Assembly: GCF_900103975.1 (NCBI RefSeq)
Contig: NZ_FNIR01000004.1
Span: forward strand, 186,001-250,000
Direction: 5' to 3'
Source: Klenkia soli
Lineage (GTDB): Bacteria > Actinomycetota > Actinomycetes > Mycobacteriales > Geodermatophilaceae
DNA: 64,000 bases
Shown: piece by piece, positions 29,033 to 39,177 of the stretch
Numbering within the stretch: position 1 is the stretch's first letter
Layout of the letters: each line of letters starts with the position of its first letter
Program-made: the position numbers and the translations under genes
Notes under the pieces: generated by a model
The model's input: the letters and a program-made list of their open reading frames with translations, nothing else
Database searches by the model: none
Told to the model about the DNA's origin: nothing

Positions 29033-31036
29033 TCAGCCGAGCGGGGCGTGCCGGGTGACGGTGAAGACGTGCGCGGGCTCGCGGTAGGGGTCCAGCTCCA
29101 CGTAGTTGAACTGGCCCCACTCGTACTGCGCGCCGGTGATCTCGTCGGTCACGGTGAACCGGTCGGACCACTCCAGGCCCAGGGCGGCCATGTCCAGCGC
29201 CGTCGTCCCGATCTGGGTGTGCTGGCTGGACAGCGTGACGACCACCAGGACGGCGTCGTCCGAGCCCGGGTCGGTCTTGGAGAACACCAGCAGGTTCTCG
29301 TTGTCGACCGGGTGGAAGGTCAGCGTGCGCAGCTGCTGCAGCGCGGGGTGCTGCCGGCGGATCTGGTTCAGCCGGGTCAGGTAGGGGGTCAGCGAGCGGC
29401 CCTGGGCCAGCGCGCCCTCGTAGTCGCGGGGGCGGAGCTGGAACTTCTCGGTGTCCAGGTACTCCTCGCTGCCCGGCTTGAGCGCGACGTGCTCGTACAG
29501 CTCGTAGCCGGAGTAGACGCCCCAGGTGGGGCTCATCATCGACGCCAGCACCGCCCGGATCCTGAACATCGGCGGGCCGCCGAACTGCAGCGACGCGTGC
29601 AGGATGTCCGGGGTGTTGACGAAGAAGTTGGGCCGCATGTAGTGCGCGGTGGAGGCCAGCTCGCGGCCGTACTGCTCGATCTCCCACTTCTGCGTGCGCC
29701 AGGTGAAGTAGGTGTAGCTCTGGGTGAAGCCGACCCGGGCCAGCTGGTGCATCATCGCCGGCTTGGTGAACGCCTCGGCCAGGAACAGCACGTCGGGGTG
29801 GCTCTTCTTGACGTCCCAGATCAGCCAGTGCCAGAAGTTGATCGCCTTGGTGTGCGGGTTGTCGACCCGGAAGACCTTCACCCCGGCGTCGATCCACACC
29901 TGCAGGACCCGGCGGGCCTCGGCGTAGAAGCCGTCGGGGTCGTTGTCGAAGTTGATCGGGTAGATGTCCTGGTACTTCTTCGGCGGGTTCTCGGCGTAGG
30001 CGATGGTGCCGTCGGCCTTGGTGGTGAAGAACTCGGGGTGCTCGGTGACCCACGGGTGGTCGGGCGCGGCCTGCAGCGCGAAGTCCAGCGCCACCTCCAT
30101 GCCCAGCTCCCGGGTGCGGGCCACGAAGGCCTCGAAGTCGGCCATCGTGCCCAGCTCGGGGTGCACCGCGTCGTGGCCGCCGTCGGCGCTGCCGATCGCC
30201 CAGGGCGAGCCGACGTCGCCCTCGACGGTGGTCAGGGTGTTGTTCTTGCCCTTGCGGTTGACCGTGCCGATCGGGTGGATCGGCGGCAGGTAGACGACGT
30301 CGAACTCCATCGCCGCGATCGCCGGCAGGCGCTCCGCCGCGTCGGCGAAGGTGCCGTGCGTCGGCTTCCCGTCGACGACGGGACCCTCGGACCGCGGGAA
30401 GAACTCGTACCAGGAGCCGTAGAGGGCGGTGACCCGGTCGACCCAGACCTCGTAGCGGGGCGAGCGGGTGACCAGCCGGCGCACCGGGTGGGCGTGCAGC
30501 AGCTCGGTCATCGCCGGGGCCAGGGCCGGGGCCAGTCGGGCCGAGAGCTCCAGGCCCTCGTCGCGCAGGGCCACGGCGGCCGCCGCGACCGCGCTGCGGT
30601 GCTCGCGCGGGACGGTCTTGCCGACCGCGTCCAGCAGCCGGGCGCCCTCCTCCAGGTCGTTGGCCAGGTCGGCCGGCCCCTGCCCGGCCTCGACCTTGAC
30701 CTCGACGGCGTGGTGCCAGGTGCCGATGGGGTCGTCCCACGCCTCGACCTGGTAGGTCCACAGGCCCTCGCGGTCGGGGACGACGGTCGTCGTCCAGCGG
30801 TCGGGCTGGTCGGAGTAGGGGCGCATGCGCAGCAGCGGCGGGCGGGTGGCCCGCTTGCCCGGGGTGGCCGGGGGGCTCCAGACCACGTTGGCCGCCACGG
30901 CGTCGTGCCCCTCGCGGAACACCGTGGCGGTGATCGGGATGTGCTCCCCGACGACGGCGCGGGAGGAGAAGCTCCCGCACGCGACGACGGGCGCGATGTC
31001 GGTGATGCCCAGACGGAGGTCAGCGCGGCCAGTCAC
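29033..31036 (-). CDS. glgE: Maltose-1-phosphate maltosyltransferase GlgE
   Basis: GlgE transfers maltosyl units from maltose 1-phosphate to growing alpha-1,4-glucan. The 667-residue product carries the GlgE-specific segments: [20 protein letters not shown] near 30-50, YEFFPRSEG, the nucleophile Asp392 in [15 protein letters not shown] and Glu421 in [11 protein letters not shown], followed by [10 protein letters not shown]. Asp392 and Glu421 fit the S. coelicolor residues 394 and 423 with a constant offset. I chose the GTG at 31036 because TAGCGT sits exactly 7 nt upstream; a second GTG at 31045 would fall inside that element. First gene of the glgE-treS-mak-glgB operon and divergent from glgP, with 123 bp between the two starts. 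Confidence 0.95.
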   Translation of the reverse strand: MTGRADLRLGITDIAPVVACGSFSSRAVVGEHIPITATVFREGHDAVAANVVWSPPATPGKRATRPPLLRMRPYSDQPDRWTTTVVPDREGLWTYQVEAWDDPIGTWHHAVEVKVEAGQGPADLANDLEEGARLLDAVGKTVPREHRSAVAAAAVALRDEGLELSARLAPALAPAMTELLHAHPVRRLVTRSPRYEVWVDRVTALYGSWYEFFPRSEGPVVDGKPTHGTFADAAERLPAIAAMEFDVVYLPPIHPIGTVNRKGKNNTLTTVEGDVGSPWAIGSADGGHDAVHPELGTMADFEAFVARTRELGMEVALDFALQAAPDHPWVTEHPEFFTTKADGTIAYAENPPKKYQDIYPINFDNDPDGFYAEARRVLQVWIDAGVKVFRVDNPHTKAINFWHWLIWDVKKSHPDVLFLAEAFTKPAMMHQLARVGFTQSYTYFTWRTQKWEIEQYGRELASTAHYMRPNFFVNTPDILHASLQFGGPPMFRIRAVLASMMSPTWGVYSGYELYEHVALKPGSEEYLDTEKFQLRPRDYEGALAQGRSLTPYLTRLNQIRRQHPALQQLRTLTFHPVDNENLLVFSKTDPGSDDAVLVVVTLSSQHTQIGTTALDMAALGLEWSDRFTVTDEITGAQYEWGQFNYVELDPYREPAHVFTVTRHAPLG

Positions 31037-31043
31037 CCCCGTC

Positions 31044-31049
31044 ACGCTA
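31044..31049 (-). promoter_or_regulatory. -10 element TAGCGT for leaderless glgE
   Basis: On the minus strand TAGCGT is followed by 7 nt and then the glgE GTG. It decides between the two candidate GTG starts and faces the glgP promoter. Confidence 0.6.
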
Positions 31050-31146
31050 TCGGCGTGGATGCCGAAGGGCACATCGGCCGGGTCGCCCGGTGCTGAACGG
31101 TTCCAGCTGCCGCTCGCGAACCCCTGGACGCGTCGGTGGGGGCCAC

Positions 31147-31152
31147 TAGGGT
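31147..31152 (+). promoter_or_regulatory. -10 element TAGGGT for leaderless glgP
   Basis: TAGGGT is followed by 7 nt and then the glgP GTG, with no Shine-Dalgarno sequence. The glgE and glgP -10 elements are about 100 bp apart and share one control region. Confidence 0.6.
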
Positions 31153-31159
31153 CGGCGCC

Positions 31160-33709
31160 GTGCGAGCCCTCCGACGACTCACCGTCCGCGCAGCGCTGCC
31201 CGAGGCGCTGCTCCCTCTTGCCCCGCTGGTCATGAACCTGCGCTGGTCCTGGCACCCCGAGACGCGCGACCTCTTCGAGGCCGTCGACCCCGACCTCTGG
31301 ACCTCCTGCGGCAACGACCCGGTCCGCGTGCTGGGCGAGGTCTCGGCCGAGCGCCTGGCCGCGCTGGCGAAGGACCGCAAGTTCCTCCGCCGGCTCTCCG
31401 ACGTCACCGACGACCTGCAGGAGTACCTCGAGGCCCCGCACTGGTACCAGTCGCTGGGGGCCGAGGCGCCGGCCAGCATCGCCTACTTCTCGGCCGAGTT
31501 CGGCATCACCGAGGTGCTGCCGCAGTACTCCGGTGGTCTGGGCATCCTGGCCGGTGACCACCTGAAGGCCGCCTCCGACCTCGGTGTCCCGCTGATCGGC
31601 GTCGGGCTGCTCTACCGGGCCGGCTACTTCTCCCAGGGGCTGTCGGCCGACGGCTGGCAGCTCGAGCACTACCCGGCGCTGGACCCGCACGGGCTGCCGG
31701 TGAAGCTGCTGCGCGACGCCGACGGCGCCGCCGTGGTCATCACCGTGCCGCTGCCCGAGGGCCGCACGCTGCACGCCCACGTCTGGCGGGCCCAGGTCGG
31801 CCGGGTGTCGCTGCTGCTGCTCGACAGCGACATCGAGGAGAACACCCCGGCCGAGCGCGGCGTCACCGACCGCCTCTACGGCGGCGGCGAGGACCACCGG
31901 CTGCGCCAGGAGATGCTGCTGGGCATCGGCGGCGTGCGCGCCGTCCGGGCGTACTGCTCGCTCACCGGCACCCCGCAGCCCGAGGTGTTCCACGCCAACG
32001 AGGGCCACGCCGGGTTCCAGGGCATCGAGCGCATCCGCGAGCTGACCGAGTCCCACGGCCTGTCCTTCGCCGAGGCGCTGCAGGCGGTGCGCGGCGGCAC
32101 GGTGTTCACCACCCACACCCCGGTGCCCGCAGGCATCGACCGGTTCCCCCGCGCCCTGGTGGAGCGGTACTTCGCCGGGTTCGGCGTCGGCGTGCACGAC
32201 CTGCTGCCGCTGGGTGCCGAGGAGGACCCGACCAAGTTCAACATGGCGCACCTGGGCCTTCGGCTGGGGCAGCGCGCCAACGGCGTCAGCGAGCTGCACG
32301 GGCACGTCAGCCGGGACATGTTCGGCTACCTGTGGTCGGGCTTCGACGCCGACGACGTCCCGATCTCCTCGATCACCAACGGGGTGCACGCGGCCACCTG
32401 GACCGCTCGCGAGCTGGTCGAGCTGGGCACCCAGACCTCCAGCCAGGGCGACCCGGTCGACGTCGACGGCCCCGTCCGCTTCGACCAGGTCGACCGGATC
32501 GACAGCGGTGAGCTGTGGAGCACCCGCCGGCTGCTGCGCGGTCGGCTGGTCGAGGAGGTGCGTCGTCGGGTGCGCGAGAGCGCGCTGGCCCGCGGTGCGT
32601 CCGAGGCCGAGGTGGGCTGGACCGACTCGGTCTTCGACCCCGACGTGCTGACCATCGGGTTCGCCCGACGGGTCCCCTCCTACAAGCGGCTGACCCTGAT
32701 GCTCAAGGACCCGGTGCGGCTCAAGGCCCTGCTGCTGGATCCCGAGCGGCCGATCCAGCTGGTCATCGCCGGCAAGAGCCACCCCGCCGACGACGGCGGC
32801 AAGCAGCTGATCCAGCAGATGGTGAAGTTCGCCGACGACCCCGAGATCCGGCACCGCATCGCCTTCCTGCCCGGCTACGACATCGGCATGGCCCGCTACC
32901 TGTACTGGGGCTGCGACGTCTGGCTGAACAACCCGCTGCGGCCGCTGGAGGCCTGCGGCACGTCGGGCATGAAGTCCGCGCTCAACGGCGGGCTCAACCT
33001 GTCCATCAAGGACGGCTGGTGGGACGAGTGGTTCGACGGCCAGAACGGCTGGGCGATCCCCACCGCCGACGGCGTCGAGGACCCCGACCGGCGTGACGAC
33101 GTCGAGGCCACCGCGATCTACGAGCTGCTGGACCGGCAGGTGCTGCCCCGGTTCTACGAGACCGACCGGGACGGCGTACCCACCCGGTGGGTCGAGATGG
33201 TCAAGCACACCCTGACCGAGCTCGGCCCCAAGGTGCTGGCCAGCCGCATGGTCGCCGACTACGTCGAGCAGCTCTACGTCCCGGCCGCCGGGTCCGCGCG
33301 CACGCTGGCCGAGGGCGGCTACACCGTGGCCCGCGAGCAGGCGGCGTGGCGCGCGCACCTGGTGAGCAACTGGGGCAGCGTCCGGGTGGCGCACGTCGAG
33401 GCGACCGGGGTCGGCGACACCCCGCAGATCGGGTCCACCATCGACCTGCGGGCCGAGGTGGAGCTCCCCGGGCTGGTCCCGGGCGACGTCCAGGTGCAGG
33501 CGGCCTACGGCCGGGTCGACGACACCGACGGGCTGCACGAGGTGACCGCGGTGGGCATGGCGCACGAGGCCACCGAGGGTTCGCGGCACTGGTTCACCGC
33601 GACCATCCCGCTCGAGCGGACCGGCGCCTTCGGCTACACGGTGCGGGTGCTGCCGTCCTCGCCGGCGCTGGCCACCCCGGCCGAGCTGGGGGTCGTCACC
33701 AACGCCTGA
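31160..33709 (+). CDS. glgP: Glycogen/alpha-glucan phosphorylase
   Basis: GlgP releases glucose 1-phosphate from glycogen, opposing the divergent GlgE operon. The 849-residue product is of the DUF3417-containing alpha-glucan phosphorylase type: N-terminal LAPLVMNLRWSWHPETRDLF, substrate region YFSAEFGITEVLPQYSGGLGILAGDHLK, then VFTTHTPVPAGIDRFPR, and the PLP/phosphate region GTSGMKSALNGGLNLSIKDGWW near 610-632. The C-terminal 120 residues form an extra beta domain typical of this type. The GTG at 31160 is set by the TAGGGT element 7 nt upstream. A strong hairpin follows the stop. S. coelicolor has the same divergent glgE/glgP order. Confidence 0.94.
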   Translation: MRALRRLTVRAALPEALLPLAPLVMNLRWSWHPETRDLFEAVDPDLWTSCGNDPVRVLGEVSAERLAALAKDRKFLRRLSDVTDDLQEYLEAPHWYQSLGAEAPASIAYFSAEFGITEVLPQYSGGLGILAGDHLKAASDLGVPLIGVGLLYRAGYFSQGLSADGWQLEHYPALDPHGLPVKLLRDADGAAVVITVPLPEGRTLHAHVWRAQVGRVSLLLLDSDIEENTPAERGVTDRLYGGGEDHRLRQEMLLGIGGVRAVRAYCSLTGTPQPEVFHANEGHAGFQGIERIRELTESHGLSFAEALQAVRGGTVFTTHTPVPAGIDRFPRALVERYFAGFGVGVHDLLPLGAEEDPTKFNMAHLGLRLGQRANGVSELHGHVSRDMFGYLWSGFDADDVPISSITNGVHAATWTARELVELGTQTSSQGDPVDVDGPVRFDQVDRIDSGELWSTRRLLRGRLVEEVRRRVRESALARGASEAEVGWTDSVFDPDVLTIGFARRVPSYKRLTLMLKDPVRLKALLLDPERPIQLVIAGKSHPADDGGKQLIQQMVKFADDPEIRHRIAFLPGYDIGMARYLYWGCDVWLNNPLRPLEACGTSGMKSALNGGLNLSIKDGWWDEWFDGQNGWAIPTADGVEDPDRRDDVEATAIYELLDRQVLPRFYETDRDGVPTRWVEMVKHTLTELGPKVLASRMVADYVEQLYVPAAGSARTLAEGGYTVAREQAAWRAHLVSNWGSVRVAHVEATGVGDTPQIGSTIDLRAEVELPGLVPGDVQVQAAYGRVDDTDGLHEVTAVGMAHEATEGSRHWFTATIPLERTGAFGYTVRVLPSSPALATPAELGVVTNA

Positions 33710-33718
33710 TGGTCATCC

Positions 33719-33770
33719 CGGGGCCGGATCGTCCACCGCCGCTCGACGGTCGGTGGACGAACCGGCCCCG
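33719..33770 (+). terminator. Hairpin terminator after glgP
   Basis: Two 20-nt arms (33719-33738, 33751-33770) with one mismatch and a 12-nt loop. The left arm starts CGGGGCCGGA. It starts 10 bp after the glgP stop. No T-tract. Confidence 0.75.
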
Positions 33771-33881
33771 CGGCGACCACCGGGTGAGACTGCCGTGACT
33801 GGCGGTGACGAAGGGACCATGTTCGTCGTCACGCTCCGGCGTGGCTGCCCCGAGCGGGGGCGATCACCCGGCGTCGATCAT

Positions 33882-33887
33882 TAGTGT
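33882..33887 (+). promoter_or_regulatory. -10 element TAGTGT for leaderless FHA gene
   Basis: TAGTGT is followed by 7 nt and then the ATG at 33895. No ribosome binding site is visible. Confidence 0.55.
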
Positions 33888-33894
33888 GGCCGCC

Positions 33895-34875
33895 ATGCCC
33901 GACCGCTGTGAGGTTCTCCCCGGAGACAACGTCGTCGCCCGCCGTGCCGGCGGCCTGCTGTGGGTCGACGCCCCCGGCTCGCCCGCCCTCGTCGCGACGC
34001 TGCACGCCTGCCTCGGGGTCGCCGGCCCCGGCGCCGACCGGGTGCTGACCGCGGTCGCCGGGCAGGTCTCGGCGCTCGCCTCCGGCGGTGCGTCCTTCGC
34101 CCTGGTGCTCACCGACTCGGCCGACGGTTCCGGCGCCGGTGTGGCGCTGTGGGCCGGCAAGGGCCAGCCCGCCGTCGACGGCGTGCCCGTCTCCGGTCGC
34201 CCCACCGACGGCGGCTGCAGCCTGGCCAGCGGCTTCGACCTGGGCTCCAGCCTCTACGTCGGGCCGGGCTCCTCGCCGTCCCCGGTGCCCCCGGGCGTCG
34301 CCTTCGACCTCGTCGAGGGCACCGTCCCCGGCAGCGGCGCCACCCTGCAGCTGACGGCGGCGACGCCGGTCTCGGTCGCCGTTCCGGCACCCGCCGCGGC
34401 CCCGGCCGCCGAGCGCTTCACCGCGAGCTCCGACGCCGGCTTCAGCGCCCCGGCCGCAGCGCCGGTCTCCGAGCCCCAGCCGGTCGCCCAGGCCGGTGCG
34501 GCCACCGCCTTCTGGGCCCCCGACCCGCCGGCCGCCCCGGTGCTGCGCTTCGACGACGGCATGGTCGTCGACGTCGACAGCGACCTGGTGCTGGGCCGAC
34601 GTCCCGACGGCCACGAGCTCGTGACCTCCGGCACCGCCAAGCCGGTGCCGATCGCCGACACCCAGAACGTGCTCTCGTCGGCCCACGCCGCCATCCAGCG
34701 CGCCGGCCGCGAGGTCTCGCTGGTCGACCTGGGTTCGCTCAACGGCACCCACGTCGCCGGCCCCGAGGCCACCGAGTGGACCCAGCTCGAGCCCGGCGTC
34801 GCCCACGCCCTGTCCGACGGCGACCGCCTGCTGCTCGGCTGGACCGTCATCACCTTCGAGCAGCCGGCGGAGTGA
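33895..34875 (+). CDS. FHA-domain protein
   Basis: A 326-residue cytoplasmic protein. Residues 1-155 have an unassigned beta-rich sequence with ALVLTDSADGSGAGVALWAGKGQPAVDG. Residues 155-220 are Ala/Pro-rich and probably disordered. The C-terminal 100 residues are an FHA phosphothreonine-binding domain with the expected GRRP, SSAHAAIQRAG and DLGSLNGTHV motifs, so the key Arg, Ser, His and Asn are present. FHA domains read Ser/Thr kinase signals, but no kinase or phosphatase gene lies nearby. The gene is monocistronic between the glgP terminator and convergent glgX. Any link to glycogen metabolism is only positional. Confidence 0.82.
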   Translation: MPDRCEVLPGDNVVARRAGGLLWVDAPGSPALVATLHACLGVAGPGADRVLTAVAGQVSALASGGASFALVLTDSADGSGAGVALWAGKGQPAVDGVPVSGRPTDGGCSLASGFDLGSSLYVGPGSSPSPVPPGVAFDLVEGTVPGSGATLQLTAATPVSVAVPAPAAAPAAERFTASSDAGFSAPAAAPVSEPQPVAQAGAATAFWAPDPPAAPVLRFDDGMVVDVDSDLVLGRRPDGHELVTSGTAKPVPIADTQNVLSSAHAAIQRAGREVSLVDLGSLNGTHVAGPEATEWTQLEPGVAHALSDGDRLLLGWTVITFEQPAE

Positions 34876-35093
34876 TCTGTGCTCATCGCGACCCTTCGGG
34901 TCGCACCGCGGCCAACGGCCGTCCCCGACGGCGTTGAGCCGCTGAGCCCCTCGGTCGGGGACCCTCCGGGCCCCCTCCTCGGGGTCGCCGGGGGCACCTC
35001 CCGACGGATCTCACCCGTTCGTCCCCGGCTCCTCGGGGTTGGTCCCGGTCGCTCCTCGGGGACCCTCCGGGCCCCCTCGTCGCGACCCCTGCG
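34876..35093. repeat. Convergent intergenic region with hairpin and a 23-bp direct repeat
   Basis: After the FHA stop, GCGACCC-TTC-GGGTCGC (34888-34904) forms a compact hairpin. Further on, an identical 23-mer beginning TCGGGGACCCTCCGGG occurs at 34955-34977 and 35056-35078, 101 bp apart, within C/G-rich sequence that also repeats CCTCGGGG. glgX ends at 35094. I see no coding potential. The repeats may be terminators or remnants of a local duplication. Confidence 0.65.
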
Positions 35094-37238
<2,145 letters not shown>

Positions 37239-37306
37239 CCCCGCATCGTGCCCGACACCCGGGTCCGGGCCGTGGAGGTGGGCGTCGGGGTTGGTTGGAT
37301 GGGGGT

Positions 37307-38104
37307 GTGCCTAGCCCCGCGGTGGTCCAGCTCTCCGGTGTCGACGTCGTCCGGGGGAGTGCGCACCTGCTGCGCGGGGTGGACTGGACCGTCCGCGAGG
37401 ACGAGCGGTGGGTGCTGCTGGGCGCCAACGGTGCCGGCAAGACCACCCTCATGCAGCTGGCCTCGGCGCAGATGCACCCCACCCGCGGCACCGTGACCCT
37501 GCTGGGCGAGACCCTGGGTGCGGTCGACGTGTTCGAGCTGCGCCCCCGCATCGGGCTGACCAGCGCGTCGCTGGCCCAGCGGATCGCCCCCGCCGAGCGG
37601 GTCGGCGACGTCGTGGTGTCCGCCGGATACGCCGTGGTCGGTCGCTGGCGCGAGCGCTACGACATCCACGACCTCACCCGCGCAGCGATGCTGATGGACC
37701 AGTGGGGCGTCGGGCCCTACGCCAACCGGCAGTTCGGCACGCTGAGCGAGGGCGAGCGCAAGCGCACCCAGATCGCCCGCGCGCTGATGACCGACCCCGA
37801 GCTGCTGCTGCTCGACGAGCCCGGCGCCGGTCTCGACCTCGGCGGCCGCGAGGACCTCGTCACCCGGTTGACCGACCTGGCCCGCGACCCGAACGCGCCG
37901 GCCCAGGTGCTGGTCACCCACCACGTCGAGGAGATCCCACCGGGCTACACCCACGCGATGCTGCTGAGCGACGGCGCGGTGGTCGCGGCCGGCGCCGTGG
38001 ACGACGTGATCACCGCCCCGCTGCTCAGCGAGACCTTCGGCCTGACGCTCGCCCTGGGTCGGGTCCGCGGCCGCTTCACCGCCCGCCGCGCCACCGACGC
38101 CTGA
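37307..38104 (+). CDS. Stand-alone ABC transporter ATPase
   Basis: A 265-residue ABC ATPase. Walker A is GANGAGKTT, Walker B is LLLLDEPG, the switch His is in VLVTHHVEEIP, and the signature is LSEGERKR in place of LSGGQ. The sequence resembles the ModF-like or iron-type single ATPases found without permease genes in actinobacteria. No permease or binding protein is adjacent, so the role may be transport with distant partners or a non-transport function. The GTG at 37307 is preceded by TTGGAT 6 nt upstream, again suggesting a leaderless start. A large hairpin follows. Confidence 0.82.
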   Translation: MPSPAVVQLSGVDVVRGSAHLLRGVDWTVREDERWVLLGANGAGKTTLMQLASAQMHPTRGTVTLLGETLGAVDVFELRPRIGLTSASLAQRIAPAERVGDVVVSAGYAVVGRWRERYDIHDLTRAAMLMDQWGVGPYANRQFGTLSEGERKRTQIARALMTDPELLLLDEPGAGLDLGGREDLVTRLTDLARDPNAPAQVLVTHHVEEIPPGYTHAMLLSDGAVVAAGAVDDVITAPLLSETFGLTLALGRVRGRFTARRATDA

Positions 38105-38126
38105 ACCCGGCGCGCCCGAACTCGTC

Positions 38127-38186
38127 GGCAAAGGAACCTCTGCACCCCCTCCTGAGCCCGATCGGGGGTGCAGAGGTTCCTTTGCC
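38127..38186. terminator. Perfect 23-bp inverted repeat between ABC ATPase and enoyl-CoA hydratase genes
   Basis: Arms 38127-38149 and 38164-38186 are exact complements over 23 nt with a 14-nt loop. The left arm starts GGCAAAGGAACCTCTGCA. It follows the ABC gene by 22 bp and should terminate its transcript. The AT-richer arm (AAAGGAACCT) is unlike local sequence, so it might also be a dispersed palindromic element. Confidence 0.75.
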
Positions 38187-38231
38187 TACGGTGGGCGGTG
38201 ACGACGCCGTCCCCCATCAGAGGAGCACCGC

Positions 38232-39017
38232 ATGGCCGAGCCGGAGTTCGTGACGCTGCAGGTCGAGGACGGCGTGGGCACCATCCGCCTGGACCGCCCG
38301 AAGATGAACGCGATCGACGAGCAGCTGCACTGGGAGGTCCGGGCCGCGGCGCAGGAGGCCGGCAGCCGGGCCGATGTCCGGGCGGTCGTGCTCTACGGCG
38401 GCGAGCGGGTGTTCGCCGCCGGCGCCGACATCAAGGCCATGTCGCAGCTGACCGGCTCCTCGATGGTGGCCTGGGGCCGCGAGCTGACCAGCTCCTTCCG
38501 CGAGGTCGCCCGCATCCCCAAGCCGGTGGTCGCCGCGATCACCGGCTACGCCCTCGGGGGCGGCTACGAGCTGGCGCTGTGCGCGGACTTCCGGGTGCTC
38601 GGCGAGTCGGCCAAGATCGGCCAGCCCGAGATCCTGCTCGGCGTCATCCCCGGCGCCGGGGGCACCCAGCGGCTGGCCAGGCTGGTCGGCCCGGCGAAGG
38701 CCAAGGACCTGGTCTTCACCGGCCGGCACGTCGGCGCCGAGGAGGCCCTCGAGCTGGGGCTGGCCGACGCCGTCGTCCCCGACGACCAGGTGTACGCGGC
38801 CTCGGTCGCCATGGCGCGCAAGTTCGCCGCGGGTCCGCCGCTGGCGCTGGCGGCGGCCAAGCGAGCCATCGACGAGGGCCTGGACGGCACCCTCGACCAC
38901 GGCCTGGCGCTGGAGTCCGAGCTGTTCGCCGGCCTGTTCGACACCGAGGACCAGAAGAACGGCATGGCCTCGTTCATCGCCGACGGTCCCGGCAAGGCGA
39001 CCTTCACCGGCCGCTGA
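38232..39017 (+). CDS. Enoyl-CoA hydratase
   Basis: A 261-residue crotonase-fold enzyme that hydrates trans-2-enoyl-CoA to 3-hydroxyacyl-CoA. The oxyanion-hole segments are VFAAGADIKAM (about 60-70) and GGGYELALCADF (about 110-121). A catalytic Glu lies in GQPEILLGVIPGAGGTQRLARLVG. The length and the RLDRPKMNAID start match short-chain hydratases, so crotonyl-CoA is a sensible substrate, linking it to Ccr and to the hydroxyacyl-CoA dehydrogenase elsewhere in the window. The ATG follows AGAGGAG. It is monocistronic, flanked by hairpins on both sides. No copy of the shared 16-bp operator is present upstream. Confidence 0.92.
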   Translation: MAEPEFVTLQVEDGVGTIRLDRPKMNAIDEQLHWEVRAAAQEAGSRADVRAVVLYGGERVFAAGADIKAMSQLTGSSMVAWGRELTSSFREVARIPKPVVAAITGYALGGGYELALCADFRVLGESAKIGQPEILLGVIPGAGGTQRLARLVGPAKAKDLVFTGRHVGAEEALELGLADAVVPDDQVYAASVAMARKFAAGPPLALAAAKRAIDEGLDGTLDHGLALESELFAGLFDTEDQKNGMASFIADGPGKATFTGR

Positions 39018-39020
39018 GAC

Positions 39021-39053
39021 CCGGTCGGGCCCGGGGGATCCGGGCCCGACCGG
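39021..39053 (+). terminator. Hairpin terminator after enoyl-CoA hydratase
   Basis: CCGGTCGGGCCCGG (39021-39034) and CCGGGCCCGACCGG (39040-39053) form a perfect 14-bp stem with a 5-nt loop right after the stop. Confidence 0.75.
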
Positions 39054-39135
39054 TCCGTCGTCGTCCCGACACCGGCCGGTCACGTCGAAAAGGGGACCGC
39101 GACACCTCGGAAGGGGTTACTTTCCGCAGGTCAGT

Positions 39136-39154
39136 CGTGCTCCGCGGGAGCACG
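39136..39154. promoter_or_regulatory. 19-bp palindrome in the ABC importer leader
   Basis: CGTGCTCC-GCG-GGAGCACG is an exact inverted repeat 23 bp upstream of the binding-protein start, downstream of a possible -10 TTACTT (39117-39122). It lies where a repressor could block transcription from the importer promoter. A 5' RNA hairpin is the alternative. Confidence 0.55.
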
Positions 39155-39177
39155 GTGACGGACGACGGGAGCGCCAC

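Noticed and set aside
39117-39122. GGTTAC at the ABC importer promoter as a fourth copy of the acyl-CoA operator
   Set aside because: Only a half-site is present; no GTAAC arm follows at the required spacing.
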